Below, piece after piece: positions 30,037-40,693 of a DNA stretch of 40,693 nt (the first letter of the stretch is position 1; every line of letters begins with the position of its first letter). Source of the stretch: an uncultured Porphyromonadaceae bacterium. GTDB lineage: Bacteria > Bacteroidota > Bacteroidia > Bacteroidales > Muribaculaceae. The stretch covers positions 1 through 40,693 of the forward strand of contig CABUIO010000020.1 in assembly GCA_902491625.1 (NCBI GenBank), written 5' to 3'. Both the position numbers and the translations under genes were made by a program. The notes under the pieces were generated by a model that saw nothing but the letters and a program-made list of their open reading frames with translations, searched no databases and had not been told where the DNA came from.

Positions 30037-31698
30037 ATGCAACAGTTAAGATCAGGTCGTTTCAACAGGTTCGCGGGCGCGGTGGTGATGAGCCTCGTGG
30101 CGCTCCAAACACTGTCGCAGGTTTACGCGGCTTCGCTGCAGGGCGAGGCGGCGCCGTCGGCGCGTGTGGCCTCCGGCCGCAAGACGACTGACTATGCATC
30201 GCGGCCGAAGCTTGTGCTCTCGATCGTTGTGGATCAGCTGCGCACCGACTATCTCGAATATCTGCAGCAGCTGATGGGCCAGGAAGGATTCCGCCGCCTG
30301 ATGACTCAGGGCGTCTATCTGCGCGACGTGGATTTCGGCGTGAGCGGACTCGACGCCGTGAGCGGCACTTCGATGATCTACACCGGAGCGTATCCCAACG
30401 TCAACGGCGTCACCGGAGCCTCGCGCTACGATGCGCAGGCACTCAGGAACGTACCCTCGCTGCAGTCGGCCACCGCGGGATATTCTCCCGAGAACCTGAA
30501 ACTTTCCACCATTTCTGACGAGGTGGCCATCGACGGTGCCGGACTGGCGACCATCTATGCCATAGCCGCCGATCCGCAGCAGGCCGTAGTGATGGCGGGA
30601 CACGCCGGAACCGGAGCGTTCCATCTGGATGCTTCACGCGGCAACTGGGCGACACTCCCCTACTACGGCGACAATCAGCAGGCTTCGTTCATGCTCTCGC
30701 GGCGTCCGTCGCTGTCGGCGCGCATCGACACTATGCAGTGGAAGCCGCTCCTTTCCGACCTTTCGAAATATCCGGGGATTCCGGCGCAGAAACGCCAGTA
30801 TCCCTTCCGCCATACCTTCCCCTCGCGCGCCCGCGACGTCTACGACATGTTCGCGGCTTCAGCGCGATGCAACGAGGAGGTGACAACGCTCGCCATCGAC
30901 TGCATCAGGACACTGTCGATGGGAAAGCGCGATGTCATCGACATGCTCAACATCGCCTACACGGCGGCACCGTTCAAATATGTGAAGGACGGCGACTATC
31001 GTCTTGAGCTTGAGGACACTTATCTTCGTCTCGACCTTCAGTTGGCGCGGCTGCTCAACGCCGTCGACCAATATGTGGGTGCCGACAACGCAGTCGTGAT
31101 GCTCACATCAACAGGCTATTACGACGATGCCACTCCCGTCGACGCACGCTACCGCATCCCTGCGGGCGATTTCTCGGCGCGGCGTGCCATGTCGCTGCTC
31201 AATTCCTTCTATTGCGCGCGCTACGGCAACGCCGACTATGTCGCAGCCTACGAGAACGGCCGCTTCCACCTCAACCGCAAGCTCCTGCAGCAGCGCGACA
31301 TCCCCTTGACGGAGGCCGCCGAGGCCGGCAAGGATTTCCTGGAACGCATGAGCGGCGTGGCCGAGGCCTACACCACCGAAGAAGTGACATCCTCATCACT
31401 TCCGGCGCTCCAGCCGCTGCAGCGCATCACCGATCCGCGCGAGGGAGGCGACATAATCATCTCAGTGACACCCGGCTGGAACCTTATCGACGACACCCGC
31501 GTGCCCTCCACGACGACACCCGTGAGGCTGTCGGCCACGGAGACGCCCGCATTCTTCATGGCGCCGTCGCTCACCGCAGTCACAATCGACACACCAGTCG
31601 ACGCCACCGCGCTGGCGCCCACGTTCAGCCGCATTCTCCGCATCCGTTCGCCCAACGGAGCGGCCGCGAAACCTGTGAAGCTTGACGCTTCCAGATGA
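30037..31698 (+). CDS. alkaline phosphatase-like protein lacking key catalytic residues
   Basis: A 553-residue exported protein (N-terminal hydrophobic segment about 12-31, ending VYAAS). The fold is recognisable from KLVLSIVVDQLRTDYL (Asp66), MIYTGAYPNVNGVTGASRY and DVIDMLNIAYTA. In PafA-like phosphatases the nucleophile Thr lies just before an AVGHATIYTG stretch; here the aligned stretch reads LDAVSGTSMIYTG, with Asp where Thr is expected. The later D-x3-H motif (STDYVGH in the family) is TAAPFKY, and the DH of the family's ADHG is replaced in VMLTSTGYYDDA. I conclude that it is a pseudoenzyme or has changed chemistry. It precedes secA with an own-promoter gap between. Confidence 0.78.
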   Translation: MQQLRSGRFNRFAGAVVMSLVALQTLSQVYAASLQGEAAPSARVASGRKTTDYASRPKLVLSIVVDQLRTDYLEYLQQLMGQEGFRRLMTQGVYLRDVDFGVSGLDAVSGTSMIYTGAYPNVNGVTGASRYDAQALRNVPSLQSATAGYSPENLKLSTISDEVAIDGAGLATIYAIAADPQQAVVMAGHAGTGAFHLDASRGNWATLPYYGDNQQASFMLSRRPSLSARIDTMQWKPLLSDLSKYPGIPAQKRQYPFRHTFPSRARDVYDMFAASARCNEEVTTLAIDCIRTLSMGKRDVIDMLNIAYTAAPFKYVKDGDYRLELEDTYLRLDLQLARLLNAVDQYVGADNAVVMLTSTGYYDDATPVDARYRIPAGDFSARRAMSLLNSFYCARYGNADYVAAYENGRFHLNRKLLQQRDIPLTEAAEAGKDFLERMSGVAEAYTTEEVTSSSLPALQPLQRITDPREGGDIIISVTPGWNLIDDTRVPSTTTPVRLSATETPAFFMAPSLTAVTIDTPVDATALAPTFSRILRIRSPNGAAAKPVKLDASR

Positions 31699-31771
31699 CA
31701 TTCCTCCCTCCCATTTCCCTCCCAAATCAGTAATTTAGAGAGTTTTCGATGGCTATTCGACAAAAAATAGC

Positions 31772-31779
31772 TATCTTTG
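31772..31779 (+). promoter_or_regulatory. -7 element of the secA promoter
   Basis: TATCTTTG matches TAnnTTTG; the -33 region has only TTTTCG at a non-ideal spacing. A hairpin CCGAC (31792-31796) / GTCGG (31804-31808) lies in the leader before ATG 31832. Confidence 0.55.
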
Positions 31780-31831
31780 CCCGAATTTAGGCCGACGAGC
31801 TTTGTCGGGCTCCATAATTTTTCAAAACAAA

Positions 31832-35341
<3,510 letters not shown>

Positions 35342-35372
35342 CGCTACTTTAGCGCGACATACCCCCCACAGA

Positions 35373-35404
35373 AGAGACCGAGCCCCACGCCCGGCCTCTT
35401 TTTT
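35373..35404 (+). terminator. rho-independent terminator of secA
   Basis: AGAGACCG (35373-35380) pairs with CGGCCTCT (35392-35399, one mismatch), followed by TTTTTT. Confidence 0.75.
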
Positions 35405-35461
35405 GCTTGTACGCTTCTTCACTTGACCCTAAAGTCCTTAAGGTTATTAAAGACTTTTCTC

Positions 35462-35491
35462 AGCCCGGCGTTTTGTTGCAGGGCTCTTTTT
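35462..35491 (+). terminator. possible second terminator-like hairpin
   Basis: AGCCC (35462-35466) and GGGCT (35481-35485) followed by CTTTTT. It stands after the secA terminator and could be a back-up or a remnant; no gene precedes it closely. Confidence 0.4.
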
Positions 35492-35519
35492 ACGATGCTA
35501 CAGAGCCACAACCGCGAGG

Positions 35520-35565
35520 CTCATTGACGAAAATGTGGCAACTGACGTATTTTCGTCAACGGAGA
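35520..35565. repeat. 46-base hairpin repeat, copy 1
   Basis: TTGACGAAAAT (35524-35534) and ATTTTCGTCAA (35549-35559) form a perfect 11-bp stem around a GTGGCAACTGACGT loop, with CTCA before and CGGAGA after. The same 46 bases recur at 35640-35685 with one difference. Confidence 0.85.
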
Positions 35566-35639
35566 AGTCCTATTTCGACATTTTTTGGAACCGCAAACAC
35601 AAATCACAATTATAAATAGCTGATTTTACGACTGTTTCA

Positions 35640-35685
35640 CTCATTGACGAAAATGTGGCAACTGACGCATTTTCGTCAACGGAGA
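35640..35685. repeat. 46-base hairpin repeat, copy 2
   Basis: Matches the copy at 35520-35565 at 45 of 46 positions, exactly 120 bases downstream in the same orientation. The 74 bases between them contain no gene. It lies just beyond the surE stop and could affect the 3' end of that mRNA. The rest of 35405-35699 also has no coding sequence I can support. Confidence 0.85.
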
Positions 35686-35699
35686 GTTTGAGATGGGGG

Positions 35700-36524
35700 T
35701 TAGAGGGCTTTGTTGTGGAGGGCGGCGAGGACGGCGAGCTGGGCGTCGGTCCATTCCACGGCGCGCGCCGGCAGCCAGGGGAGCGGCGTGGTACGGTCGA
35801 GGCTGACAGGGACGATGGAGACAATGCCGTGGCTCATGCACCATTCGTCGGTGTCCTCGCGTCCAGGCTCGTCGTTGATGAAGCTGCCGGTGACCATGTA
35901 GAAGGGATGGCCCGCAGGGTCAGTGTATTCGCGGTATTCGTCGCTCCATGAACTGCGGCACTGGCGCACCACCCTCATCTGCGTCGGAGCGGGATCGCAG
36001 TCGGGTATGTTGACATTGAGACACACGCCGTCGGGGAGTCCGCAGTCGAGGAGCCGTGAGCAGATCTCTCTGATAAAGGGTCCGCAGGGGGAGAAGTCGG
36101 CGTCCATGGAGTGGTTGGTGAGCGAGAATCCCACAGAGGGCACACCCATGACGCATCCCTCCATCGCGGCACCCATAGTGCCGGAATAGACAAGATTGAT
36201 TCCGGCGTTGCTGCCGTGGTTGATGCCGGCCACCACCATCTGCGGCATCCGCGGCAGGATGCAGTGGTGTGCCACTTTCACGCAGTCGGCGGGCGTGCCG
36301 TTGACGGCAAACATCGGCATACCGCGATAGTCCTCCACACGCTTTACGCGCAGCGGATCCTTGACAGTGAGAGCCATCGACATGCCGGAATGGGGATGCA
36401 GCGGACAGACACACACGATGTCGGCCAAGGGGAGCAGGAAGTCGATGAGACGGCGCACGCCGGGTGCTTCGATGCCGTCGTCGTTGCTCACAAGTATAAG
36501 CGGTCGGTTGGATTCGGTTTTCAT
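35700..36524 (-). CDS. surE: 5'/3'-nucleotidase SurE
   Basis: A 274-residue metal-dependent nucleotidase acting on nucleoside monophosphates in the cytoplasm. The N-terminus is LILVSNDDGIEAPGV with the metal-binding Asp15 and Asp16, followed by CPLHPHSGMSMALT, NGTPADCVKVA and VAGINHGSNAGINLVYSGTMGAAMEG, all diagnostic. I start at ATG 36524 (MKTESNRP), 51 codons inside a longer open frame, because the family begins just there and because its ATG overlaps the glycosyltransferase stop as ATGA. It is the last gene of the hpt-adk-MATE-GT2-surE operon. Confidence 0.95.
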   Translation of the reverse strand: MKTESNRPLILVSNDDGIEAPGVRRLIDFLLPLADIVCVCPLHPHSGMSMALTVKDPLRVKRVEDYRGMPMFAVNGTPADCVKVAHHCILPRMPQMVVAGINHGSNAGINLVYSGTMGAAMEGCVMGVPSVGFSLTNHSMDADFSPCGPFIREICSRLLDCGLPDGVCLNVNIPDCDPAPTQMRVVRQCRSSWSDEYREYTDPAGHPFYMVTGSFINDEPGREDTDEWCMSHGIVSIVPVSLDRTTPLPWLPARAVEWTDAQLAVLAALHNKAL

Positions 36525-37552
36525 TTTCTTTTCCGTTTGAGATAGTAGTCTGTCACGATATTGCGGTCGTGGCCGGGAAGTCCGGCAAAGAGATTGCGGT
36601 CGGGAAAGTCGGTGTAAAGCTTTTTCATGCGTCGGAAGTCGCGGTGTGCGCGGAGCACGGCCATGGCCGACGACCATTGAAGCTTAAGCATCATCATGGC
36701 CCAGGCCGTCGTGTCGTAGAGAAGACGGCGGCGGAACAGAAGGCGCTTGCCCTCCCGCCGGGGCATGTTCTTGTGTAGGAGGAGCAGATTGTTGCGGAAG
36801 TTTAGGTAGACCTTTCGCGGATCGCCATGCGGCAGCGAGGCGCCGCCGATGTGGTATACGGCACTTTGCGTCACGGCCATTACCTTATAGCCTGCACCGG
36901 CAATCCTGACGCAGAGGTCGATCTCCTCCATGTGGGCGAAGAATCGTTCGTCGAGTCCGCCGACCTTGCGGTATAGGTCAGTGCGCACCATCAGCGCGGC
37001 ACCGGAAGCCCACGCGACCCTCGCCGGAGCGCCGTCGTATTGTCCCTCGTCGCGTTCCACTGTATCGAAAACGCGGCCACGGCAGAATGGGAAACCGTTG
37101 CGGTCGAGGTATCCGCCCGCCGCTCCTGCGTATTCGAATCTGTCGCGCTCGCGCCATGAGAGTATCTTGGGCTGCACGGCTCCGCAGTCGGGATTAGCCT
37201 GCATGAAATCATAGAGCGGCACGAGCCATCCGGGCGTAGTCTCCACATCGCTGTTGAGAAGGACTGTGTAGCGGCTCTCGATCGTGTCGATAGCCTTGTT
37301 GTAGCCTCCCGCGAAGCCGTGGTTGGTGTCGAAACGGATAACCCTGACCGTCGGGAACTCCTTCGCAAGCATCTCCACGGAACCGTCGGTGCTTCCGTTG
37401 TCGGCCACGACGACCTCGGCGATCGAGGCAATAGGAGTGCCGTCGCCCGCAGTCCCGGCAAGATCGCCGGAAGTGTGGCTCACAACCGCAGGGAGCATCT
37501 TTTCGAGAAGTTCGCGGCCATTCCAGTTGAGTATCACGACACTTACTTCCAT
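36521..37552 (-). CDS. family 2 glycosyltransferase (rhamnosyltransferase-like)
   Basis: A 343-residue GT-A fold enzyme. It starts MEVSVVILNWNG, with VVADNGSTDGSVEML and NHGFAGGYNKAI, then the nucleotide-binding LLNSDVETTPGWL and the acceptor-side WASGAALMVRTDLYRKVGGLDERFFAHMEEIDLCVR. This resembles WbbL-type cell-surface rhamnosyltransferases, but the sugar cannot be told. The start at ATG 37552 overlaps the MATE gene by 10 bases; the in-frame ATG at 37585 would overlap by 43. It ends in an ATGA overlap with surE. A role in envelope polysaccharide or LPS is inferred. Confidence 0.9.
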   Translation of the reverse strand: MEVSVVILNWNGRELLEKMLPAVVSHTSGDLAGTAGDGTPIASIAEVVVADNGSTDGSVEMLAKEFPTVRVIRFDTNHGFAGGYNKAIDTIESRYTVLLNSDVETTPGWLVPLYDFMQANPDCGAVQPKILSWRERDRFEYAGAAGGYLDRNGFPFCRGRVFDTVERDEGQYDGAPARVAWASGAALMVRTDLYRKVGGLDERFFAHMEEIDLCVRIAGAGYKVMAVTQSAVYHIGGASLPHGDPRKVYLNFRNNLLLLHKNMPRREGKRLLFRRRLLYDTTAWAMMMLKLQWSSAMAVLRAHRDFRRMKKLYTDFPDRNLFAGLPGHDRNIVTDYYLKRKRK

Positions 37553-38904
37553 AACTCCGGATTGCGAAGGGTGCGTATGAAACACAAGTAGTAAAGAATT
37601 GCAGCGGAGAAGACGGCGGCGGAGAAGCTGTAGTAGACGCCGACGCCTTCAAGGTGCAGCACGGATGCGAGCAGCAGCATGACCGGAACGCCGATCAGAA
37701 GATAGCAGACAGCGGATATGCCAAACATCGGCCTGACATTGGACGTGCCTCGGAGGGCGTTGCCGTAGGTGATCTGCGTGGCGTCGCCGAACTGATAGAG
37801 CACCAACGGCAGGATCAGCATCGCGGCCGGCGCCATCACGGCGGGATCGGAGGTGAAAAGCCCGACGATGTCCTTGCCGATACTCAGGAAAATCGCGGAC
37901 GCCACCACGCTGAGCAGCAGACTGAGATGCAGTCCGACGGTGCTTGTCAGCCTCATGTCACCGGCATTGCCGCGTCCGGCGCAGTTGGCCACACGGATGG
38001 CTACGGCCGTACCGACACTCATGTATGTCATGAAGCCTATCTGGCTGATGGTGAGCACGACCTGAAAGGCGGCGAGCTGATGCTTGCCATACCAGCCGCT
38101 CACCACGGCGCCGAACGCCCAGAGGAAACATTCGATTCCGGACTGGAACATCAGAGGCCACGAGGTGTTGAAGATGCGGCGCATTCCGATGTCGCCCGCA
38201 GGACCTCCGGCACGATAACCGGCGCGGTAGACACGGAAACGTCGTGCCCGGAATACGATCAGCCATATTGCGACCGCAGCCGCGACACGTGCGGCGAGTG
38301 TACTCGTTCCGGCGCCGGTGAGTCCGAGCTCCGGAGCGCCGAAACTGCCGAATATCAGGAAATAGTTGCCGACCACATTAAGCATATTGCCTCCGATGAT
38401 CACCCACATGGGCGTCGCCGTGTCGTTGACACCGTTGCTTGTCTGCATGAAGGAGAAGAAGATGCCGCTCACCGGCAGCGAGGCCAGTACAAGCAGATAA
38501 TAGGGGCGGATGAGAGGCATCAGCGCGGGATCCTGCCCCATCCTGTCAAGAAACAGGAACAGTATGCCCATGATGACCGTAAGCACCAGCGAGACAGCGA
38601 CATTGAGCCGCAGCGCCATGCGCATGGTGCGTCCCACGCCGTCGCTGTCGCCGCGTCCGTAGAGAGCGCCGACAAGAGGCGTGATGCCTCCGGCAAATCC
38701 CATCTGCATCACGATCGGCACCACAAAGAGATTGTTGACGAAAGCGGCGGCAGCGAGTTCGTCGGTGCCGTATTTGCCGATCATCAGCGTGTCGGCAAAA
38801 CCCACGAGAATCGCGCCGAGCTGAGTGACGAGCACAGGCAAGCCAAGGCGCGCGAGCGCCTTGACAGTCTGCATGTATGTGAGTCCTCCGGGAGCTGCGG
38901 TCAT
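37543..38904 (-). CDS. MATE-family multidrug/Na+ efflux transporter
   Basis: A 453-residue inner-membrane protein with about 12 hydrophobic segments in two pseudo-repeated halves. Typical pieces are LGLPVLVTQLGAILVGFADTLMIGK near the N-terminus, MQMGFAGGITPLVGALYG, LPVSGIFFSFMQTSNGVNDT, IIGGNMLNVVGNYFLI and, in the second half, SWPLMFQSGIECFLWAFGAVVSG and SVGTAVAIRVANCAGRGN. It probably exports cationic compounds using Na+ or H+. It starts 5 bases after the adk stop and overlaps the glycosyltransferase start by 10 bases. Confidence 0.93.
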   Translation of the reverse strand: MTAAPGGLTYMQTVKALARLGLPVLVTQLGAILVGFADTLMIGKYGTDELAAAAFVNNLFVVPIVMQMGFAGGITPLVGALYGRGDSDGVGRTMRMALRLNVAVSLVLTVIMGILFLFLDRMGQDPALMPLIRPYYLLVLASLPVSGIFFSFMQTSNGVNDTATPMWVIIGGNMLNVVGNYFLIFGSFGAPELGLTGAGTSTLAARVAAAVAIWLIVFRARRFRVYRAGYRAGGPAGDIGMRRIFNTSWPLMFQSGIECFLWAFGAVVSGWYGKHQLAAFQVVLTISQIGFMTYMSVGTAVAIRVANCAGRGNAGDMRLTSTVGLHLSLLLSVVASAIFLSIGKDIVGLFTSDPAVMAPAAMLILPLVLYQFGDATQITYGNALRGTSNVRPMFGISAVCYLLIGVPVMLLLASVLHLEGVGVYYSFSAAVFSAAILYYLCFIRTLRNPELWK

Positions 38905-38909
38905 ACGGA

Positions 38910-39539
38910 TTATTTAGCGGTCTGCTCCTTCATGGAGTCGCTGACCACAGCATCGGCGTCAGCCCTGGAGAAGCTGTCGATGTGCTCGCTTATGCGCGAG
39001 AAGATCTCATCGACATCGCCTATGCCGTCAATGGCCTTGTAGCGTCCCTGCGCCATGTAATGGTCGCGCAAAGGCTGCGTCTGGCTGTGGTAGACGGTGA
39101 GACGGTTCTTGATGGTCTCCGGATTGTCGTCGGCACGTCCCGTCTCCTTGCCTCGGGAGATCATGCGGCTGACAAGCTCCTCGTCAGGCACTTCAAGACC
39201 GATCACTCCGTCAAGCTTCATGCCGCGCTCGGCCAGCATCTTGTCCAGAGCGTGAGCCTGCGGCACAGTGCGGGGGAATCCGTCGAATACCACACCTTGC
39301 TTGCCGGCAGCCGAACTGTCGAGCACATCGGCGAGGATGGCTACCATCAGGTCGTCGGGAATGAGCTGACCCTTCGAGATGTAGGCGTCGGCTGTCTTGC
39401 CAAGTTCGGTGCCGCGCGCTATGTGGTCGCGGAGCACCTCACCGGTGGAAATATGATAAAGAGAGTAGCGGTCAATGATCTTGGCGCTCTGAGTGCCCTT
39501 GCCGCTGCCCGGGCCTCCGAATAAAACTAAATTGGGCAT
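38910..39539 (-). CDS. adk: adenylate kinase
   Basis: A 209-residue enzyme balancing ATP, ADP and AMP. The P-loop is GGPGSGKGT (residues 8-16), followed by HISTGEVLRDHI, GFPRTVPQAHALD and a short LID region (SRGKETGRADDNPETIKNRL) without the zinc-binding cysteines of long-type enzymes, so it is the short type. A slightly extended C-terminal tail after residue 190 is polar and Ala/Ser/Asp-rich. It follows hpt by 41 bases and precedes the MATE gene by 5. Confidence 0.97.
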   Translation of the reverse strand: MPNLVLFGGPGSGKGTQSAKIIDRYSLYHISTGEVLRDHIARGTELGKTADAYISKGQLIPDDLMVAILADVLDSSAAGKQGVVFDGFPRTVPQAHALDKMLAERGMKLDGVIGLEVPDEELVSRMISRGKETGRADDNPETIKNRLTVYHSQTQPLRDHYMAQGRYKAIDGIGDVDEIFSRISEHIDSFSRADADAVVSDSMKEQTAK

Positions 39540-39580
39540 AATCTATTGCGTTAAAATCAATCTTGTCTGTATGGAAAGGG

Positions 39581-40171
39581 TCACTCACCTTCTTCGGTGT
39601 TGACATAGATGTCGGGTAGATTGCGCGCCTTGCCGTCGAGATCCAGGCCATAGCCGATGATGAATTTGGGCTCGATGGTAAAAGCCACGTAGTCAGGCAT
39701 GAATCCGGTGCGGCTGCTTGCCGGCTTGTGGAGCAGGGTCGCGAAACGCACCGACGCCGGATGGTGAGCTTTGAGATCAGCTATCATCTTCTGCGCCGTA
39801 AGTCCGGTGTCCACGATGTCCTCCACGATGACAATATCGCGCCCCTCCAGGTTGTCCGGCAAACCGATCAGCTGCTTGACGCATCCTGTGGTCGAAGTGC
39901 CGCTGTAGGAGCTGTAGCGTACGAAGCTGATGCTTGAATCATTGATGCCGACACAGCGAAACAGATCGGCGGCGAAGATGAACGCGCCATTCAGCACACA
40001 GAGAAACAGAGGATTGCGTCCTTCGTAGTCGCGGCGGATCTCAGCCGCCACGCGTTCGACCTCGCGGGCTATCGTCTCGCGACGCAGGAAAGGTCTGAAA
40101 GAGAGACCGTTGACCGAAACCGTAGCTTCGCCAGACGATGTTCCCTCGTTATTGTTCGGAGTAGGATTCAT
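39581..40171 (-). CDS. hpt: hypoxanthine phosphoribosyltransferase
   Basis: A 196-residue purine salvage enzyme converting hypoxanthine or guanine plus PRPP to IMP or GMP. The PRPP motif is IVIVEDIVDTGLT; LCVLNGAFIFAADLFR and the later IGYGLDLDGKARNLPDIYV are typical. The first 20 residues are a Ser/Asn-rich extension, so a slightly later start is conceivable, but no better ATG is present. It heads the minus-strand operon, with a -7 element at 40218-40225. Confidence 0.95.
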   Translation of the reverse strand: MNPTPNNNEGTSSGEATVSVNGLSFRPFLRRETIAREVERVAAEIRRDYEGRNPLFLCVLNGAFIFAADLFRCVGINDSSISFVRYSSYSGTSTTGCVKQLIGLPDNLEGRDIVIVEDIVDTGLTAQKMIADLKAHHPASVRFATLLHKPASSRTGFMPDYVAFTIEPKFIIGYGLDLDGKARNLPDIYVNTEEGE

Positions 40172-40217
40172 GGATTGCCTGAGATTTTGAGATCGTTTGA
40201 ATTAAGAAAATCTGACG

Positions 40218-40225
40218 CAAAGTTA
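40218..40225 (-). promoter_or_regulatory. -7 element of the hpt operon promoter
   Basis: TAACTTTG on the minus strand matches TAnnTTTG; no good -33 match is found 20 bases upstream. Predicted start near 40211, leader about 40 bases. Confidence 0.6.
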
Positions 40226-40252
40226 GCAAAAAAGCCTGATAAAACCGCACGC

Positions 40253-40684
40253 TTAAATCCGGTTAATACTTCGACTGAGAATTTCAAGAGCTTCCATAAT
40301 CTTATCAAAGGACGGGGCTTCACCCATAATCATGTTCGCCACTGTATTTTTGTAATCTGTCTCCCATTTCGCCCTGATTTCATCTTCCGGAATTATCTTA
40401 ATCGAACCTTTCCGCAACGTATCATAATCAAATCCTTTCAGACCAATGAATTTTCTCCGATGTTCAATCACAGAATCGTATAAGCCGTCATCCACAAGAG
40501 CTTCTTCAGCAATTTTAGTCTGCATAATGCGGTACACATCATATAGATGCCTTGACATTCTCTCAATCCTTATTTCTGATGATGGCTTGGAAAACTCTTC
40601 ATGGAGCAGGAAAAGCTTTTCCAGAAATGTGCGCTGAGTATAGTACTCCCCGTTTTTCGACAGGGGTTTAAACTTAAATAAATT
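40253..40684 (-). pseudogene. C-terminal fragment of an AbiEii-like nucleotidyltransferase, broken or partial
   Basis: The minus-strand frame reads RTFLEKLFLLHEEF, RIERMSRHLYDVYRI, HRRKFIGLKGFDYDTL and PEDEIRAKWETDYKNTVANMI, the C-terminal signature of the AbiEii/DUF1814 family (toxin of AbiE-type systems and relatives). The N-terminal nucleotidyltransferase half should lie upstream, beyond 40693, but an in-frame TGA at 40685-40687 interrupts the frame. Downstream of it the first ATG (40558) lies well inside the conserved domain. So this is either a truncated remnant or a frameshifted gene continuing outside the window. An AbiEi-like antitoxin partner is not visible. Confidence 0.7.
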
Positions 40685-40693
40685 TCAGAACAA

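Noticed and set aside
35520..35685. CRISPR array
   Set aside because: Only two repeats, with strong internal palindromes and a 74-base gap, and no cas genes nearby.

Overview
The window looks like a chromosomal segment of a Bacteroidales bacterium, most likely a Muribaculaceae-type gut commensal. The reasons are promoters of the Bacteroidetes form (TTG or TTTG, 20 bases, then TAnnTTTG), two large exported proteins with type IX secretion-style C-termini, a SecA of about 1170 residues, an ATP-type PEP carboxykinase, and moderately high GC coding sequence with A-rich leaders instead of strong Shine-Dalgarno sites. I see no rRNA, tRNA, CRISPR array or prophage.

Region by region: (1) 21-1780, minus strand: a membrane-anchored Ser/Thr kinase coupled through a GTGA overlap to a small HTH-like protein. 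(2) 1919-2264: a strong divergent promoter drives an apparent structured RNA of about 310 nt that I cannot assign to a known class. (3) 2324-5045: an operon of four uncharacterised envelope proteins. (4) 5262-8098: gltX and waaA, translationally coupled. (5) 8099-8303: a 205-bp MITE-like element abutting the waaA stop codon. (6) 8375-15200: a thiamine biosynthesis cluster (thiD, thiS, a TenI-ThiE fusion, thiG, thiC, thiH) interrupted by a REP-associated tyrosine transposase and its palindromic repeats. (7) 15404-17827: an exported adhesin-like protein. (8) 17970-19577: pckA, minus strand. (9) 20078-24187: a giant Ig-repeat surface protein, minus strand, preceded by a 700-bp repeat island. (10) 24920-26599: a secreted C69 dipeptidase. 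(11) 26707-28810: a DUF4105 protein overlapping an LpxL-type acyltransferase. (12) 29337-31698: a HEPN/MNT pair and an alkaline phosphatase-like protein that has lost key active-site residues. (13) 31832-35341: secA. (14) 35700-40171, minus strand: hpt, adk, a MATE transporter, a family 2 glycosyltransferase and surE as one compact operon. (15) The right edge holds the C-terminal part of an AbiEii-like nucleotidyltransferase, apparently broken.

Together the genes cover housekeeping (gltX, secA, adk, hpt, pckA), the cell envelope (waaA, LpxL, DUF4105, GT2, type IX cargo, lipoproteins) and cofactor synthesis. The intergenic space is rich in small palindromic repeats. The items most deserving a second look are the structured RNA at 1955-2264, the transposase/REP system inside the thiamine cluster, the MITE-like element, and the hairpin-forming direct repeats at 35520-35685. 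Family assignments are from recognition of sequence motifs; no database search was run.
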